A DNA stretch of 64,000 nt from Hippophae tibetana (lineage: Eukaryota > Streptophyta > Magnoliopsida > Rosales > Elaeagnaceae), in the NCBI GenBank assembly GCA_037013495.1, contig CM072801.1, positions 88,211,816-88,275,815 of the forward strand, in the 5' to 3' direction. Position 1 is the stretch's first letter; every line of letters starts with the position of its first letter. The translations under genes were made by a program, and so were the position numbers. Below are positions 34,320 to 47,304 of the stretch, piece by piece. The notes below the pieces were generated by a model, which was given only the letters and a program-made list of their open reading frames with translations, searched no databases and had not been told where the DNA came from.

Positions 34320-36681
34320 GGACCATATTTTAAGACGTCTACAAGTAGTGTAAACGATAGAATCTTTGTTAAAATATGAGAATAGAAAAACTACTCCTAT
34401 AGTGTGTTTTTTATGTATGGAAACATATTTCGATTTAATATATTATAATAGTCGTTTCGATATACGAGTCAAAAGTTATAACAATTTACATTTTCCACGC
34501 CAATTGTTAACTTCTTTTTGTTTTGAAATTGTGAACTGCAGAAACTTTCTTTCTTTTTTCAAAAGCATAGATAGGTTGAACACAAAAATGAAATAACGTG
34601 AAAAAAATTCGATGAAACTAAGGAATGCTACGAAATAAAATCCAAATAGGAAAAGAATGACAACAAAATTGGAAGAAAACACTCGACTTGAAGGACACAA
34701 TTTAATTCTTTTTTCTAATTTCTAACTTAAGAAAGAAGAAAACAATCAAAGGACAAATTTTTATAAATCTAAAATTCAAACATTAGATAAATAAAGTCAG
34801 ATAAACCATTTTCAACAACCAAGGGAATGATACCAAACAATGCAAATCCTTTTCGCGGAAAACATATGTACCTTGAAACACAAAGAATAAAAAAGGTTGA
34901 ATTGCTTAAAACATGGTTAAGATGATAGAATTGGAATTTGAAAGAACAAGAATAGAAAACAACGTAATAGGGTGCGACCTAATTTTAAGACGTCTATAAG
35001 TAGTGTAAACGATGGAATCTGGGTTAAAATATGAGAATAGAAAAACTACTCCTATAGTGTGTTTTTTATGTATGGAAACATATTTCGATTTAATATATTA
35101 TAATAGTCGTTTCGATATACGAGTCAAAAGTTATAACAATTTACATTTTCAACGCCAATTGTTAACTTCTTTTTGTTTTGAAATTGTGAACTGCAGAAAC
35201 TTTCTTTCTTTTTTGAAAAACATAGATAGGTTGAACACAAAAATGAAATAACGTGAAAAAAATTCGATGAAACTAAGGAATGCTACGAAATGAAATCCAA
35301 ATAGGAAAAGAATAACAACAAAATTGAAAGAAAACACTCGACTTGAAGGACAAAATTTCATTCTTTTTTCTTATTTCTAACTTAAGAAAGAAGAAAACAA
35401 TCAAAGGACAAATTTTTTATAAATTTAAAATTCAAACAATAGATAAATAAAGATAGATACACCATTTTCAACAACCTAGGCTATTATACCAAACAATACA
35501 AATCCTTTTGGAGGACAACATATGTACCTAGGAACTCAAAAAATAAGAAAGTTGAATTGCTTAAAACATGGTTAAGTTGATAGAGTTGGAATCCGAAAGA
35601 CAAAGAATAGAAAACAAGGTAATAGGGTGCGACCTAATTTTAAGACGTCTATAAGTAGTGTAAACGATGGAATCTGGGTTAAAATATGAGAATAGAAAAA
35701 CTACTCCTATAGTGTGTTTTTTATGTATGGAAACATATTTCGATTTAATATATTATAATAGTCGTTTCGATATACGAGTTAAAAGTTATAACAATTTACA
35801 GTTTCAACCCCAATTGATAACTTCTTTTTGTTTTGAAATTGTGAACTGCAGAAACTTTCTTTCTTTTTTCAAAACCATAGATAGGTTGAACACAAAAATG
35901 AAATAACGTGAAAAAAATTCGGTGAAACTAAGGAATGCTACGAAATGAAATCGAAATAGGAAAAGAATGACAACAAAATTGAAAGCAAACACTCGACTTG
36001 AAAGACATAATTTCTTTCTTTTTTCTGATTTCTAACTTAAGAAAGAAGAAAACAATCAAAGGACAAATTTTTATAAATTTAAAATTCAAACAATAGATAA
36101 ATAAAGATAGATACACCATTTTCAACAACCTATTCTATTATACCAAACAATACAAATCCTTTTGGAGGACAACATATGTACCTAGGAACTCAAAGAATAA
36201 GAAAGTTGAATTGCTTAAAACATGGTTAAGATGATAGAATTGGAATCCGAAAGAACAAGAATAGAAAACAAGGTAATAGGGTGGGACCATATTTTAAGAC
36301 GTCTACAAGTAGTGTAAACGATAGAATCTTTGTTAAAATATGAGAATAGAAAAACTACTCCTATAGTGTGTTTTTTATGTATGGAAACATATTTCGATTT
36401 AATATATTATAATAGTCGTTTCGATATACGAGTCAAAAGTTATAACAATTTACATTTTCCACGCCAATTGTTAACTTCTTTTTGTTTTGAAATTGTGAAC
36501 TGCAGAAACTTTCTTTCTTTTTTCAAAAGCATAGATAGGTTGAACACAAAAATGAAATAACGTGAAAAATATTCGATGAAACTAAGGAATGCTACGAAAT
36601 AAAATCCAAATAGGAAAAGAATGACAACAAAATTGGAAGAAAACACTCGACTTGAAGGACACAATTTAATTCTTTTTTCTA
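34320..36681 (+). repeat. Mixed monomers containing the diverged patch
   Basis: About three and a half monomers. The copies at 34,345 and 36,309 are of the gggaccatat, gtctacaag, gatagaatctttg and aaataaaatcc type, and closely resemble those at 44,813 and 50,045. Between them lie a gaatctggg copy at 35,000, followed by a T-run insertion near 35,412, and one at 35,655 with local changes (gaaatcgaaatag, gaaagcaaacac, tttctttc). The patch at 34,769-34,964 is listed separately. Confidence 0.78.
34769..34964 (+). repeat. Strongly diverged patch within one monomer
   Basis: Over about 196 bp this copy differs from its closest relatives (for example about 36,733-36,928) at roughly 17-19 positions, about 9%. 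The flanking parts of the same monomer are near-identical to relatives. Changes include aaatctaaaa, cattagat, aaagtcagataaacc, aagggaatgat, cttttcgcggaaaac, accttgaaacacaaag, aataaaaaagg, gaatttgaaag and aacaacgtaat. The changes are almost all substitutions, so spacing is kept. No other monomer in the window shows this set. Confidence 0.85.
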
Positions 36682-38645
36682 ATTTCTAACTTAAGAAAGA
36701 AGAAAACAATCAAAGGACAAATTTTTATAAATTTAAAATTCAAACAATAGATAAATAAAGATAGATACACCATTTTCAAAAACCAAGGCTATGATACCAA
36801 ACAATGCAAATCTTGTTGGAGGACAACATATGTACCTAGGAACTCAAAGAATAAGAAAGGTTGAATTGCTTAAAACATGGTTAAGATGATAGAATTGGAA
36901 TCCGAAAGAACAAGAATAGAAAACAAGGTAATAGGGTGCGGCCAAATTTTAAGACGTCAATAAGTAGTGTAAACGATGGAATCTTTGTTAAAATATGAGA
37001 ATAGAAAAACTACTCCTATAATGTGTTTTTTATGTTATGAAACATATTTCGATTTGATATATTATAATAGTTGTTTCGATATACGAGTTAAAAGTTATAA
37101 CAATTTACAGTTTCAACCCCAATTGATAACTTCTTTTTGTTTTGAAATTGTGAACTGCAGAAACTTTCTTTCTTTTTTCAAAACCATAGATAGGTTGAAC
37201 ACAAAAATGAAATAACGTGAAAAAAATTCGATGAAACTAAGGAATGCTACGAAATGAAATCCAAATAGGAAAAGAATGACAACAAAATTGAAAGAAAACA
37301 CTCGACTTGAAGGACAAAATTTCATTCTTTTTTCTGATTTGTAACTTAAGAAAGAAGAAAACAATCAAAGGACAAATTTTTATAAATTTAAAATTCAAAC
37401 AATAGATAAATAAAGATAGATACACCATTTTTAACAACCTAGGCTATTATACCAAACAATACAAATCCTTTTGGAGGACAACATATGTACCTAGGAACTC
37501 AAAGAATAAGAAAGTTGAATTGCTTAAAACATGGTTAAGTTGATAGAATTGGAATCCGAAAGAACAAGAATAGAAAACAAGGTAATAGGGTGCGACCTAA
37601 TTTTAAGACGTCTATAAGTAGTGTAAACGATGGAATCTGGGTTAAAATATGAGAATAGAAAAACTACTCCTATAGTGTGTTTTTTATGTATGGAAACATA
37701 TTTCGATTTAATATATTATAATAGTCGTTTCGATATACGAGTCAAAAGTTATAACAATTTACATTTTCAACACCAATTGTTAACTTCTTTTTGTTTTGAA
37801 ATTGTGAACTGCAGAAACTTTCTTTCTTTTTTGAAAAACATAGATAGGTTGAACACAAAAATGAAATAACGTGAAAAAAATTCGATGAAACTAAGGAATG
37901 CTACGAAATGAAATCCAAATAGGAAAAGAATGACAACAAAATTGAAAGAAAACACTCGACTTGAAGGACAAAATTTCATTCTTTTTTCTGATTTCTAACT
38001 TAAGAAAGAAGAAAACAATCAAAGGACAAATTTTTATAAATTTAAAATTCAAACAATAGATAAATAAAGATAGATACACCATTTTCAACAACCTAGGCTA
38101 TGATACCAAACAATGCAAATACTTTTGGACGACAACATATGTACCTAGGAACTCAAAGAATAAGAAAGGTTGAATTGCTTAAAACATGGTTAAGATGATA
38201 GAATTGGAATCCGAAAGAACAAGAATAGAAAACAAGGTAATAGGGTGCGGCCAAATTTTAAGACGTCTATAAGTAGTGTAAACGATGGAATCTTTGTTAA
38301 AATAGGAGAATAGAAAAACTACTCCTATAGTGTGTTTTTTATGTATGGAAACATATTTCGATTTGATATATTATAATAGTCGTTTCGATATACGAGTTAA
38401 AAGTTATAACAATTTACAGATTCAACCCCAATTGATAACTTCTTTTTGTTTTGAAATTGTGAACTGCAGAAACTTCCTTTCTTTTTTCAAAAGCATAGAT
38501 AGGTTGAACACAAAAATGAAATAACGTGAAAAAAATTCGGTGAAACTAAGGAATGCTACGAAATGAAATCCAAATAGGAAAAGAATGACAACAAAATTGA
38601 AAGAAAACACTCGACTTGAAGGACACAATTTAATTCTTTTTTCTG
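36682..38645 (+). repeat. Three-monomer tandem duplication, copy A
   Basis: A 1,964-bp unit of three monomers followed directly by its copy. Matching continues to 38,748 against 40,712. The three members carry ttcaacccc with atagttgtttcg, ttcaacaccaattg with gaatctggg, and cagattcaacccc with taggagaatag, in that order. Private changes here include ataatgtgttt near 37,020, tgttatgaaac near 37,036 and tttttaacaacc near 37,430. Confidence 0.87.
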
Positions 38646-40712
38646 ATTTCTAACTTAAGAAAGAAGAAAACAATCAAAGGACAAATTTTTATAAATTTAA
38701 AATTCAAACAATAGATAAATAAAGATAGATACACCATTTTCAACAACCAAGGCTATGATACCAAACAATGCAAATCTTGTTGGAGGACAACATATGTACC
38801 TAGGAACTCAAAGAATAAGAAAGGTTGAATTGCTTAAAACATGGTTAAGATGATAGAATTGGAATCCGAAAGAACAAGAATAGAAAACAAGGTAATAGGG
38901 TGCGGCCAAATTTTAAGACGTCAATAAGTAGTGTAAACGATGGAATCTTTGTTAAAATATGAGAATAGAAAAACTACTCCTATAGTGTGTTTTTTATGTA
39001 AGGAAACATATTTCGAATTGATATATTATAATAGTTGTTTCGATATACGAGTTAAAAGTTATAACAATTTACAGTTTCAACCCCAATTGATAACTTCTTT
39101 TTGTTTTGAAATTGTGAACTGCAGAAACTTTCTTTCTTTTTTCAAAACCATAGATAGGTTGAACACAAAAATGAAATAACGTGAAAAAAATTCGATGAAA
39201 CTAAGGAATGCTACGAAATGAAATCCAAATAGGAAAAGAATGACAACAAAATTGAAAGAAAACACTCGACTTGAAGGACAAAATTTCATTCTTTTTTCTG
39301 ATTTGTAACTTAAGAAAGAAGAAAACAATCAAAGGACAAATTTTTATAAATTTAAAATTCAAACAATAGATAAATAAAGATAGATACACCATTTTCAACA
39401 ACCTAGGCTATTATACCAAACAATACAAATCCTTTTGGAGGACAACATATGTACCTAGGAACTCAAAGAATAAGAAAGTTGAATTGCTTAAAACATGGTT
39501 AAGTTGATAGAATTGGAATCCGAAAGAACAAGAATAGAAAACAAGGTAATAGGGTGCGACCTAATTTTAAGACGTCTATAAGTAGTGTAAACGATGGAAT
39601 CTTGGTTAAAATATGAGAATAGAAAAACTACTCCTATAGTGTGTTTTTTATGTATGGAAACATATTTCGATTTAATATATTATAATATTCGTTTCGATAT
39701 ACGAGTCAAAAGTTATAACAATTTACATTTTCAACACCAATTGTTAACTTCTTTTTGTTTTGAAATTGTGAACTGCAGAAACTTTCTTTCTTTTTTCAAA
39801 ACCATAGATAGGTTGAACACAAAAATGAAATAACGTGAAAAAAATTCGATGAAACTAAGGAATGCTACGAAATGAAATCCAAATAGGAAAAGAATGACAA
39901 CAAAATTGAAAGAAAACACTCGACTTGAAGGACAAAATTTCATTCTTTTTTCTGATTTGTAACTTAAGAAAGAAGAAAACAATCAAAGGACAAATTTTTA
40001 TAAATTTAAAATTCAAACAATAGATAAATAAAGATAGATTCACCATTTTCAACAACCTAGGCTATGATACCAAACAATGCAAATACTTTTGGACGACAAC
40101 ATATGTACCTAGGAACTCAAAGAATAAGAAAGGTTGAATTGCTTAAAACATGGTTAAGATGATAGAATTGGAATCCGAAAGAACAAGAATAGAAAACAAG
40201 GTAATAGGGTGCGGCCAAATTTTAAGACGTCTATAAGTAGTGTAAACGATGGAATCTTTGTTAAAATAGGAGAATAGAAAAACTACTCCTATAGTGTGTT
40301 TTTTATGTATGGAAACATATTTCGATTTGATATATTATAATAGTCGTTTCGATATACGAGTTAAAAGTTATAACAATTTACAGATTCAACCCCAATTGAT
40401 AACTTCTTTTTGTTTTGAAATTGTGAACTGCAGAAACTTTCTTTCTTTTTTCAAAAGCATAGATAGGTTGAACACAAAAATGAAATAACGTGAAAAAAAT
40501 TCGGTGAAACTAAGGAATGCTACGAAATGAAATCCAAATAGGAAAAGAATGACAACAAAATTGAAAGAAAACACTCGACTTGAAGGACACAATTTAATTC
40601 TTTTTTCTGATTTCTAACTTAAGAAAGAAGAAAACAATCAAAGGACAAATTTTTATAAATTTAAAATTCAAACAATAGATAAATAAAGATAGATACACCA
40701 TTTTCAACAACC
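38646..40712 (+). repeat. Three-monomer tandem duplication, copy B
   Basis: Second copy of the three-monomer unit, plus about 100 bp of continued match. Private differences from copy A include tttcgaattg near 39,015, gaatcttgg near 39,602, aatattcg near 39,688, tttcaaaaccatag near 39,794 (copy A has ttgaaaaacatag), gatttgtaac near 39,957 and tagattcacc near 40,038. About a dozen differences over about 2 kb makes this pair clearly older than the eight-monomer duplication to the right. Confidence 0.86.
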
Positions 40713-42071
40713 TAGGCTATTATACAAAACAATACAATTCCTTTTGGAGGACAACATATGTACCTAGGAACTCAAAGAATAAGAAAGTTGAATTGCTTAA
40801 AACATGGTTAAGATGATAGAATTGGAATCCGAAAGAACAAGAATAGAAAACAAGGTAATAGTGTGCGACCAAATTTTAAGACGTCTATAAGTAGTGTAAA
40901 CGATGGAATCTGGGTTAAAATATGAGAATAGAAAAACTAGTCCTATAGTGTTTTTTTTTGTATGTAAACATATTTCGATTTAATATATTATAATAGTCGT
41001 TTCGATATACGAGTCAAAAGTTATAACAATTTACATTTTCAACGCCTATTGTTAACTTCTTTTTGTTTTGAAATTGTGAACTGCAGAAACTTCCTTTCTT
41101 TTTTCAAAAGCATAGATAGGTTGAACACAAAAATGAAATAACGTGAAAAAAATTCGGTGAAACTAAGCAATGCTACGAAATGAAATCCAAATAGGAAAAG
41201 AATGACAACAAAATTGAAAGAAAACACTCGACTTGAAGGACACAATTTCATTCTTTTTTCTGATTTCTAACTTAAGAAAGAAGAAAACAATCAAAGGGCA
41301 AATTTTTATAAATTTAAAATTCAAACAATAGATAAATAAAGATAGATACACCATTTTCAACAACCTATTCTATTATACCAAACAATACAAATCCTTTTGG
41401 AGGACAATATATGTACCTAGGAACTCAAAGAATAAGAAAGTTGAATTGCTTAAAACATGGTTAAGATGATAGAATTGGAATCCGAAAGAACAAGAATAGA
41501 AAACAAGGTAATAGGGTGCGGCCAAATTTTAAGACGTCTATAAGTAGTGTAAACGATGGAATCTTTGTTAAAATATTAGAATAGAAAAACTACTCCTATA
41601 GTGTGTTTTTTATGTATGGAAACATATTTCGATTTGATATATTATAATAGTCGTTTCGATATACGAGTTAAAAGTTATAACAATTTACAGATTCAACCCC
41701 AATTGATAACTTCTTTTTGTTTTGAAATTGTGAACTGCAGAAACTTTCTTTCTTTTTTCAAAAGCATAGATAGGTTGAACACAAAAATGAAATAACGTGA
41801 AAAAAATTCGGTGAAACTAAGGAATGCTACGAAATGAAATCCAAATAGGAAAAGAATGACAACAAAATTGAAAGAAAACACTCGACTTGAAGGACACAAT
41901 TTAATTCTTTTTTCTGATTTCTAGCTTAAGAAAGAAGAAAACAATCAAAGGACAAATTTTTATAAATTTAAAATTCAAACAATAGATAAATAAAGATAGA
42001 TACACCATTTTCAACAACCTAGGCTATTATACAAAACAATACAATTCCTTTTGGAGGACAACATATGTACC
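40713..42071 (+). repeat. Monomers bridging the three- and eight-monomer duplications
   Basis: About two monomers with tatacaaaac and caattcctttt in the central block, the aactagtcc and caacgcctattg type at 40,891, and a tattagaatag copy at 41,544. The rare tagtgtgcgacc near 40,860 reappears near 44,130, 49,365 and 52,633. The left breakpoint of the eight-monomer duplication lies in this stretch, between 41,925 and 42,071. Confidence 0.78.
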
Positions 42072-45000
42072 AAGGAACTCAAAGAATAAGAAAGTTGAAT
42101 TGCTTAAAACATGGTTAAGATGATAGAATTGGAATCCGAAAGAACAAGAATAGAAAACAAGGTAATAGGGTGCGACCAAATTTTAAGACGTCTAGAAGTA
42201 GTGTAAACGATGGAATCTGGGTTAAAATATGAGAATAGAAAAACTAGTCCTATAGTGTTTTTTTTATGTATGTAAACATATTTCGATTTAATATATTATA
42301 ATAGTCGTTTCGATATACGAGTCAAAAGTTATAACAATTTACATTTTCAACGCCTATTGTTAACTTCTTTTTGTTTTGAAATTGTGAACTGCAGAAACTT
42401 TCTTTCTTTTTTCAAAAGCATAGATAGGTTGAACACAAAAATGAAATAACGTGAAAAAAATTCGGTGAAACTAAGGAATGCTACGAAATGAAATCCAAAT
42501 AGGAAAAGAATGACAACAAAATTGAAAGAAAACACTCGACTTGAAGGACACAATTTCATTCTTTTTTCTGATTTCTAACTTAAGAAAGAAGAAAACAATC
42601 AAAGGGCAAATTTTTATAAATTTAAAATTCAAACAATAGATAAATAAAGATAGATACACCATTTTCAACAACCTATTCTATTATACCAAACAATACAAAT
42701 CCTTTTGGAGGACAATATATGTACCTAGGAACTCAAAGAATAAGAAAGTTGAATTGCTTAAAACATGGTTAAGATGATAGAATTGGAATCCGAAAGAACA
42801 AGAATAGAAAACAAGGTAATAGGGTGCGACCAAATTTTAAGACGTCTATAAGTAGTGTAAACGATGGAATCTGGGTTAAAATATGAGAATAGAAAAACTA
42901 GTCCTATAGTGTTTTTTTTATGTATGTAAACATATATCGATTTAATATATTATAATAGTCGTTTCGATATACGTGTCAAAAGTTATAACAATTTACATTT
43001 TCAACGCCTATTGTTAACTTCTTTTTGTTTTGAAATTGTGAACTGCAGAAACTTCCTTTCTTTTTTCAAAAGCATAGATAGGTTGAACACAAAAATGAAA
43101 TAACGTGAAAAAAATTCGGTGAAACTAAGGAATGCTACGAAATGAAATCCAAATAGGAAAAGAATGACAACAAAATTGAAAGAAAACACTCGACTTGAAG
43201 GACACAATTTCATTCTTTTTTCTGATTTCTACCTTAAGAAAGAAGAAAACAATCAAAGGGCAAATTTTTATAAATTTAAAATTCAAACAATAGATAAATA
43301 AAGATAGATACACCATTTTCAACAACCTATTCTATTATACCAAACAATACAAATCCTTTTGGAGGACAATATATGTACCTAGGAACTCAAAGAATAAGAA
43401 AGTTGAATTGCTTAAAACATGGTTAAGATGATAGAATTGGAATCCGAAAGAACAAGAATAGAAAACAAGGTAATAGGGTGCGGCCAAATTTTAAGACGTC
43501 TATAAGTAGTGTAAACGATGAAATCTTTGTTAAAATATGATAATAGAAAAACTACTCCTATAGTGTGTTTTTTATGTATGGAAACATATTTCGATTTGAT
43601 ATATTATAATAGTCGTTTCGATATACGAGTTAAAAGTTATAACAATTTACATATTCAACCCCAATTGATAACTTCTTTTTGTTTTGAAATTGTGAACTGC
43701 AGAAACTTTCTTTCTTTTTTCAAAAGCATAGATAGGTTGAACACAAAAATGAAATAACGTGAAAAAAATTCGGTGAAACTAAGGAATGCTACGAAATGAA
43801 ATCCAAATAGGAAAAGAATGAAAACAAAATTGAAAGAAACCACTCGACTTGAAGGACACAATTTAATTCTTTTTTCTGATTTCTAACTTAAGAAAGAAGA
43901 AAACAATCAAAGGACAAATTTTTATAAATTTAAAATTCAAACAATAGATAAATAAAGATAGATACACCATTTTCAACAACCTAGGCTATTATACAAAACA
44001 ATACAATTCCTTTTGGAGGACAACATATGTACCTAGGAACTCAAAGAATAAGAAAGTTGAATTGCTTAAAACATGGTTAAGATGATAGAATTGGAATCCG
44101 AAAGAACAAGAATAGAAAACAAGGTAATAGTGTGCGACAAATTTTAAGACGTCTATAAGTAGTGTAAACGATGGAATTTGGGTTAAAATATGAGAATAGA
44201 AAAACTAGTCCTATAGTGTTTTTTTTTTGTATGTAAACATATTTCGATTTAATATATTATAATAGTCGTTTCGATATACGAGTCAAAAGTTATAACAATT
44301 TACATTTTCAACGCCTATTGTTAACTTCTTTTTGTTTTGAAATTGTGAACTGCAGAAACTTCCTTTCTTTTTTCAAAAGCATAGATAGGTTGAACACAAA
44401 AATGAAATAACGTGAAAAAAATTCGGTGAAACTAAGGAATGCTACGAAATGAAATGCAAATAGGAAAAGAATGACAACAAAATTGAAAGAAAACACTCGA
44501 CTTGAAGGACACAATTTCATTCTTTTTTCTGATTTCTAACTTAAGAAAGAAGAAAACAATCAAAGGGCAAATTTTTATAAATTTAAAATTCAAACAATAG
44601 ATAAATAAAGATAGATACACCATTTTCAACAACCTATTCTATTATACCAAACAATACAAATCCTTTTGGAGGACAATATATGTACCTAGGAACTCAAAGA
44701 ATAAGAAAGTTGAATTGCTTAAAACATGGTTAAGATGATAGAATTGGAATCCGAAAGAACAAGAATAGAAAACAAGGTAATAGGGTGGGACCATATTTTA
44801 AGACGTCTACAAGTAGTGTAAACGATAGAATCTTTGTTAAAATATGAGAATAGAAAAACTACTCCTATAGTGTGTTTTTTATGTATGGAAACATATTTCG
44901 ATTTAATATATTATAATAGTCGTTTCGATATACGAGTCAAAAGTTATAACAATTTACATTTTCCACGCCAATTGTTAACTTCTTTTTGTTTTGAAATTGT

Positions 45001-47304
45001 GAACTGCAGAAACTTTCTTTCTTTTTTCAAAAGCATAGATAGGTTGAACACAAAAATGAAATAACGTGAAAAAAATTCGATGAAACTAAGGAATGCTACG
45101 AAATAAAATCCAAATAGGAAAAGAATGACAACAAAATTGGAAGAAAACACTCGACTTGAAGGACACAATTTAATTCTTTTTTCTAATTTCTAACTTAAGA
45201 AAGAAGAAAACAATCAAAGGACAAATTTTTATAAATTTAAAATTCAAACAATAGATAAATAAAGATAGATACACCATTTTCAACAACCAAGGCTATGATA
45301 CCAAACAATGCAAATCTTGTTGGAGGACAACATATGTACCTAGGAACTCAAAGAATAAGAAAGGTTGAATTGCTTAAAACATGGTTAAGATGATAGAATT
45401 GGAATCCGAAAGAACAAGAATAGAAAACAAGGTAATAGGGTGCGGCCAAATTTTAAGACGTCAATAAGTAGTGTAAACGATGGAATCTTTGTTAAAATAT
45501 GAGAATAGAAAAACTACTCCTATAGTGTGTTTTTTATGTAAGGAAACATATTTCGATTTGATATATTATAATAGTTGTTTCGATATACGAGTTAAAAGTT
45601 ATAACAATTTACAGTTTCAACCCCAATTGATAACTTCTTTTTGTTTTGAAATTGTGAACTGCAGAAACTTTCTTTCTTTTTTCAAAACCATAGATAGGTT
45701 GAACACAAAAATGAAATAACGTGAAAAAAATTCGATGAAACTAAGGAATGCTACGAAATGAAATCCAAATAGGAAAAGAATGACAACAAAATTGAAAGAA
45801 AACACTCGACTTGAAGGACAAAATTTCATTCTTTTTTCTGATTTGTAACTTAAGAAAGAAGAAAACAATCAAAGGACAAATTTTTATAAATTTAAAATTC
45901 AAACAATAGATAAATAAAGATAGATACACCATTTTCAACAACCTAGGCTATTATACCAAACAATACAAATCCTTTTGGAGGACAACATATGTACCTAGGA
46001 CCTCAAAGAATAAGAAAGTTGAATTGCTTAAAACATGGTTAAGTTGATAGAATTGGAATCCGAAAGAACAAGAATAGAAAACAAGGTAATAGGGTGCGAC
46101 CTAATTTTAAGACGTCTATAAGTAGTGTAAACGATGGAATCTGGGTTAAAATATGAGAATAGAAAAACTACTCCTATAGTGTGTTTTTTATGTATGGAAA
46201 CATATTTCGATTTAATATATTATAATAGTCGTTTCGATATACGAGTCAAAAGTTATAACAATTTACATTTTCAACACCAATTGTTAACTTCTTTTTGTTT
46301 TGAAATTGTGAACTGCAGAAACTTTCTTTCTTTTTTGAAAAACATAGATAGGTTGAACACAAAAATGAAATAACGTGAAAAAAATTCGATGAAACTAAGG
46401 AATGCTACGAAATGAAATCCAAATAGGAAAAGAATGACAACAAAATTGAAAGAAAACACTCGACTTGAAGGACAAAATTTCATTCTTTTTTCTGATTTCT
46501 AACTTAAGAAAGAAGAAAACAATCAAAGGACAAATTTTTATAAATTTAAAATTCAAACAATAGATAAATAAAGATAGATACACCATTTTCAACAACCTAG
46601 GCTATGATACCAAACAATGCAAATACTTTTGGACGACAACATATGTACCTAGGAACTCAAAGAATAAGAAAGGTTGAATTGCTTAAAACATGGTTAAGAT
46701 GATAGAATTGGAATCAGAAAGAACAAGAATAGAAAACAAGGTAATAGGGTGCGGCCAAACTTTAAGACGTCTATAAGTAGTGTAAACGATGGAATCTTTG
46801 TTAAAATAGGAGAATAGAAAAACTACTCCTATAGTGTGTTTTTTATGTATGGAAACATATTTCGATTTGATATATTATAATAGTCGTTTCGATATACGAG
46901 TTAAAAGTTATAACAATTTACAGATTCAACCCCAATTGATAACTTCTTTTTGTTTTGAAATTGTGAACTGAAGAAACTTTCTTTCTTTTTTCAAAAGCAT
47001 AGATAGGTTGAACACAAAAATGAAATAACGTGAAAAAAATTCGGTGAAACTAAGGAATGCTACGAAATGAAATCCAAATAGGAAAAGAATGACAACAAAA
47101 TTGAAAGAAAACACTCGACTTGAAGGACACAATTTAATTCTTTTTTCTGATTTCTAACTTAAGAAAGAAGAAAACAATCAAAGGACAAATTTTTATAAAT
47201 TTAAAATTCAAACAATAGATAAATAAAGATAGATACACCATTTTCAACAACCTAGGCTATTATACAAAACAATACAATTCCTTTTGGAGGACAACATATG
47301 TACC
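42072..47304 (+). repeat. Eight-monomer tandem duplication, copy A (5,233 bp)
   Basis: Eight consecutive monomers of distinct types are repeated in the same order immediately to the right at an offset of 5,232-5,233 bp. Differences seen by eye are: cctt/aactt near 43,234, gatgaaatc/gatggaatc near 43,519, a T-run length difference near 44,220, gaatgac/gaaagac near 44,472, ttcgattt/ttccattt near 44,899, ggacctc/ggaactc near 45,999, acaccatt/acatcatt near 46,582 and aatactt/aataatt near 46,626. That is about eight in 5.2 kb, about 0.15%. The private taccaagg near 42,072 recurs at 47,305 but not at 52,537, fixing the tandem junction. Confidence 0.9.
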
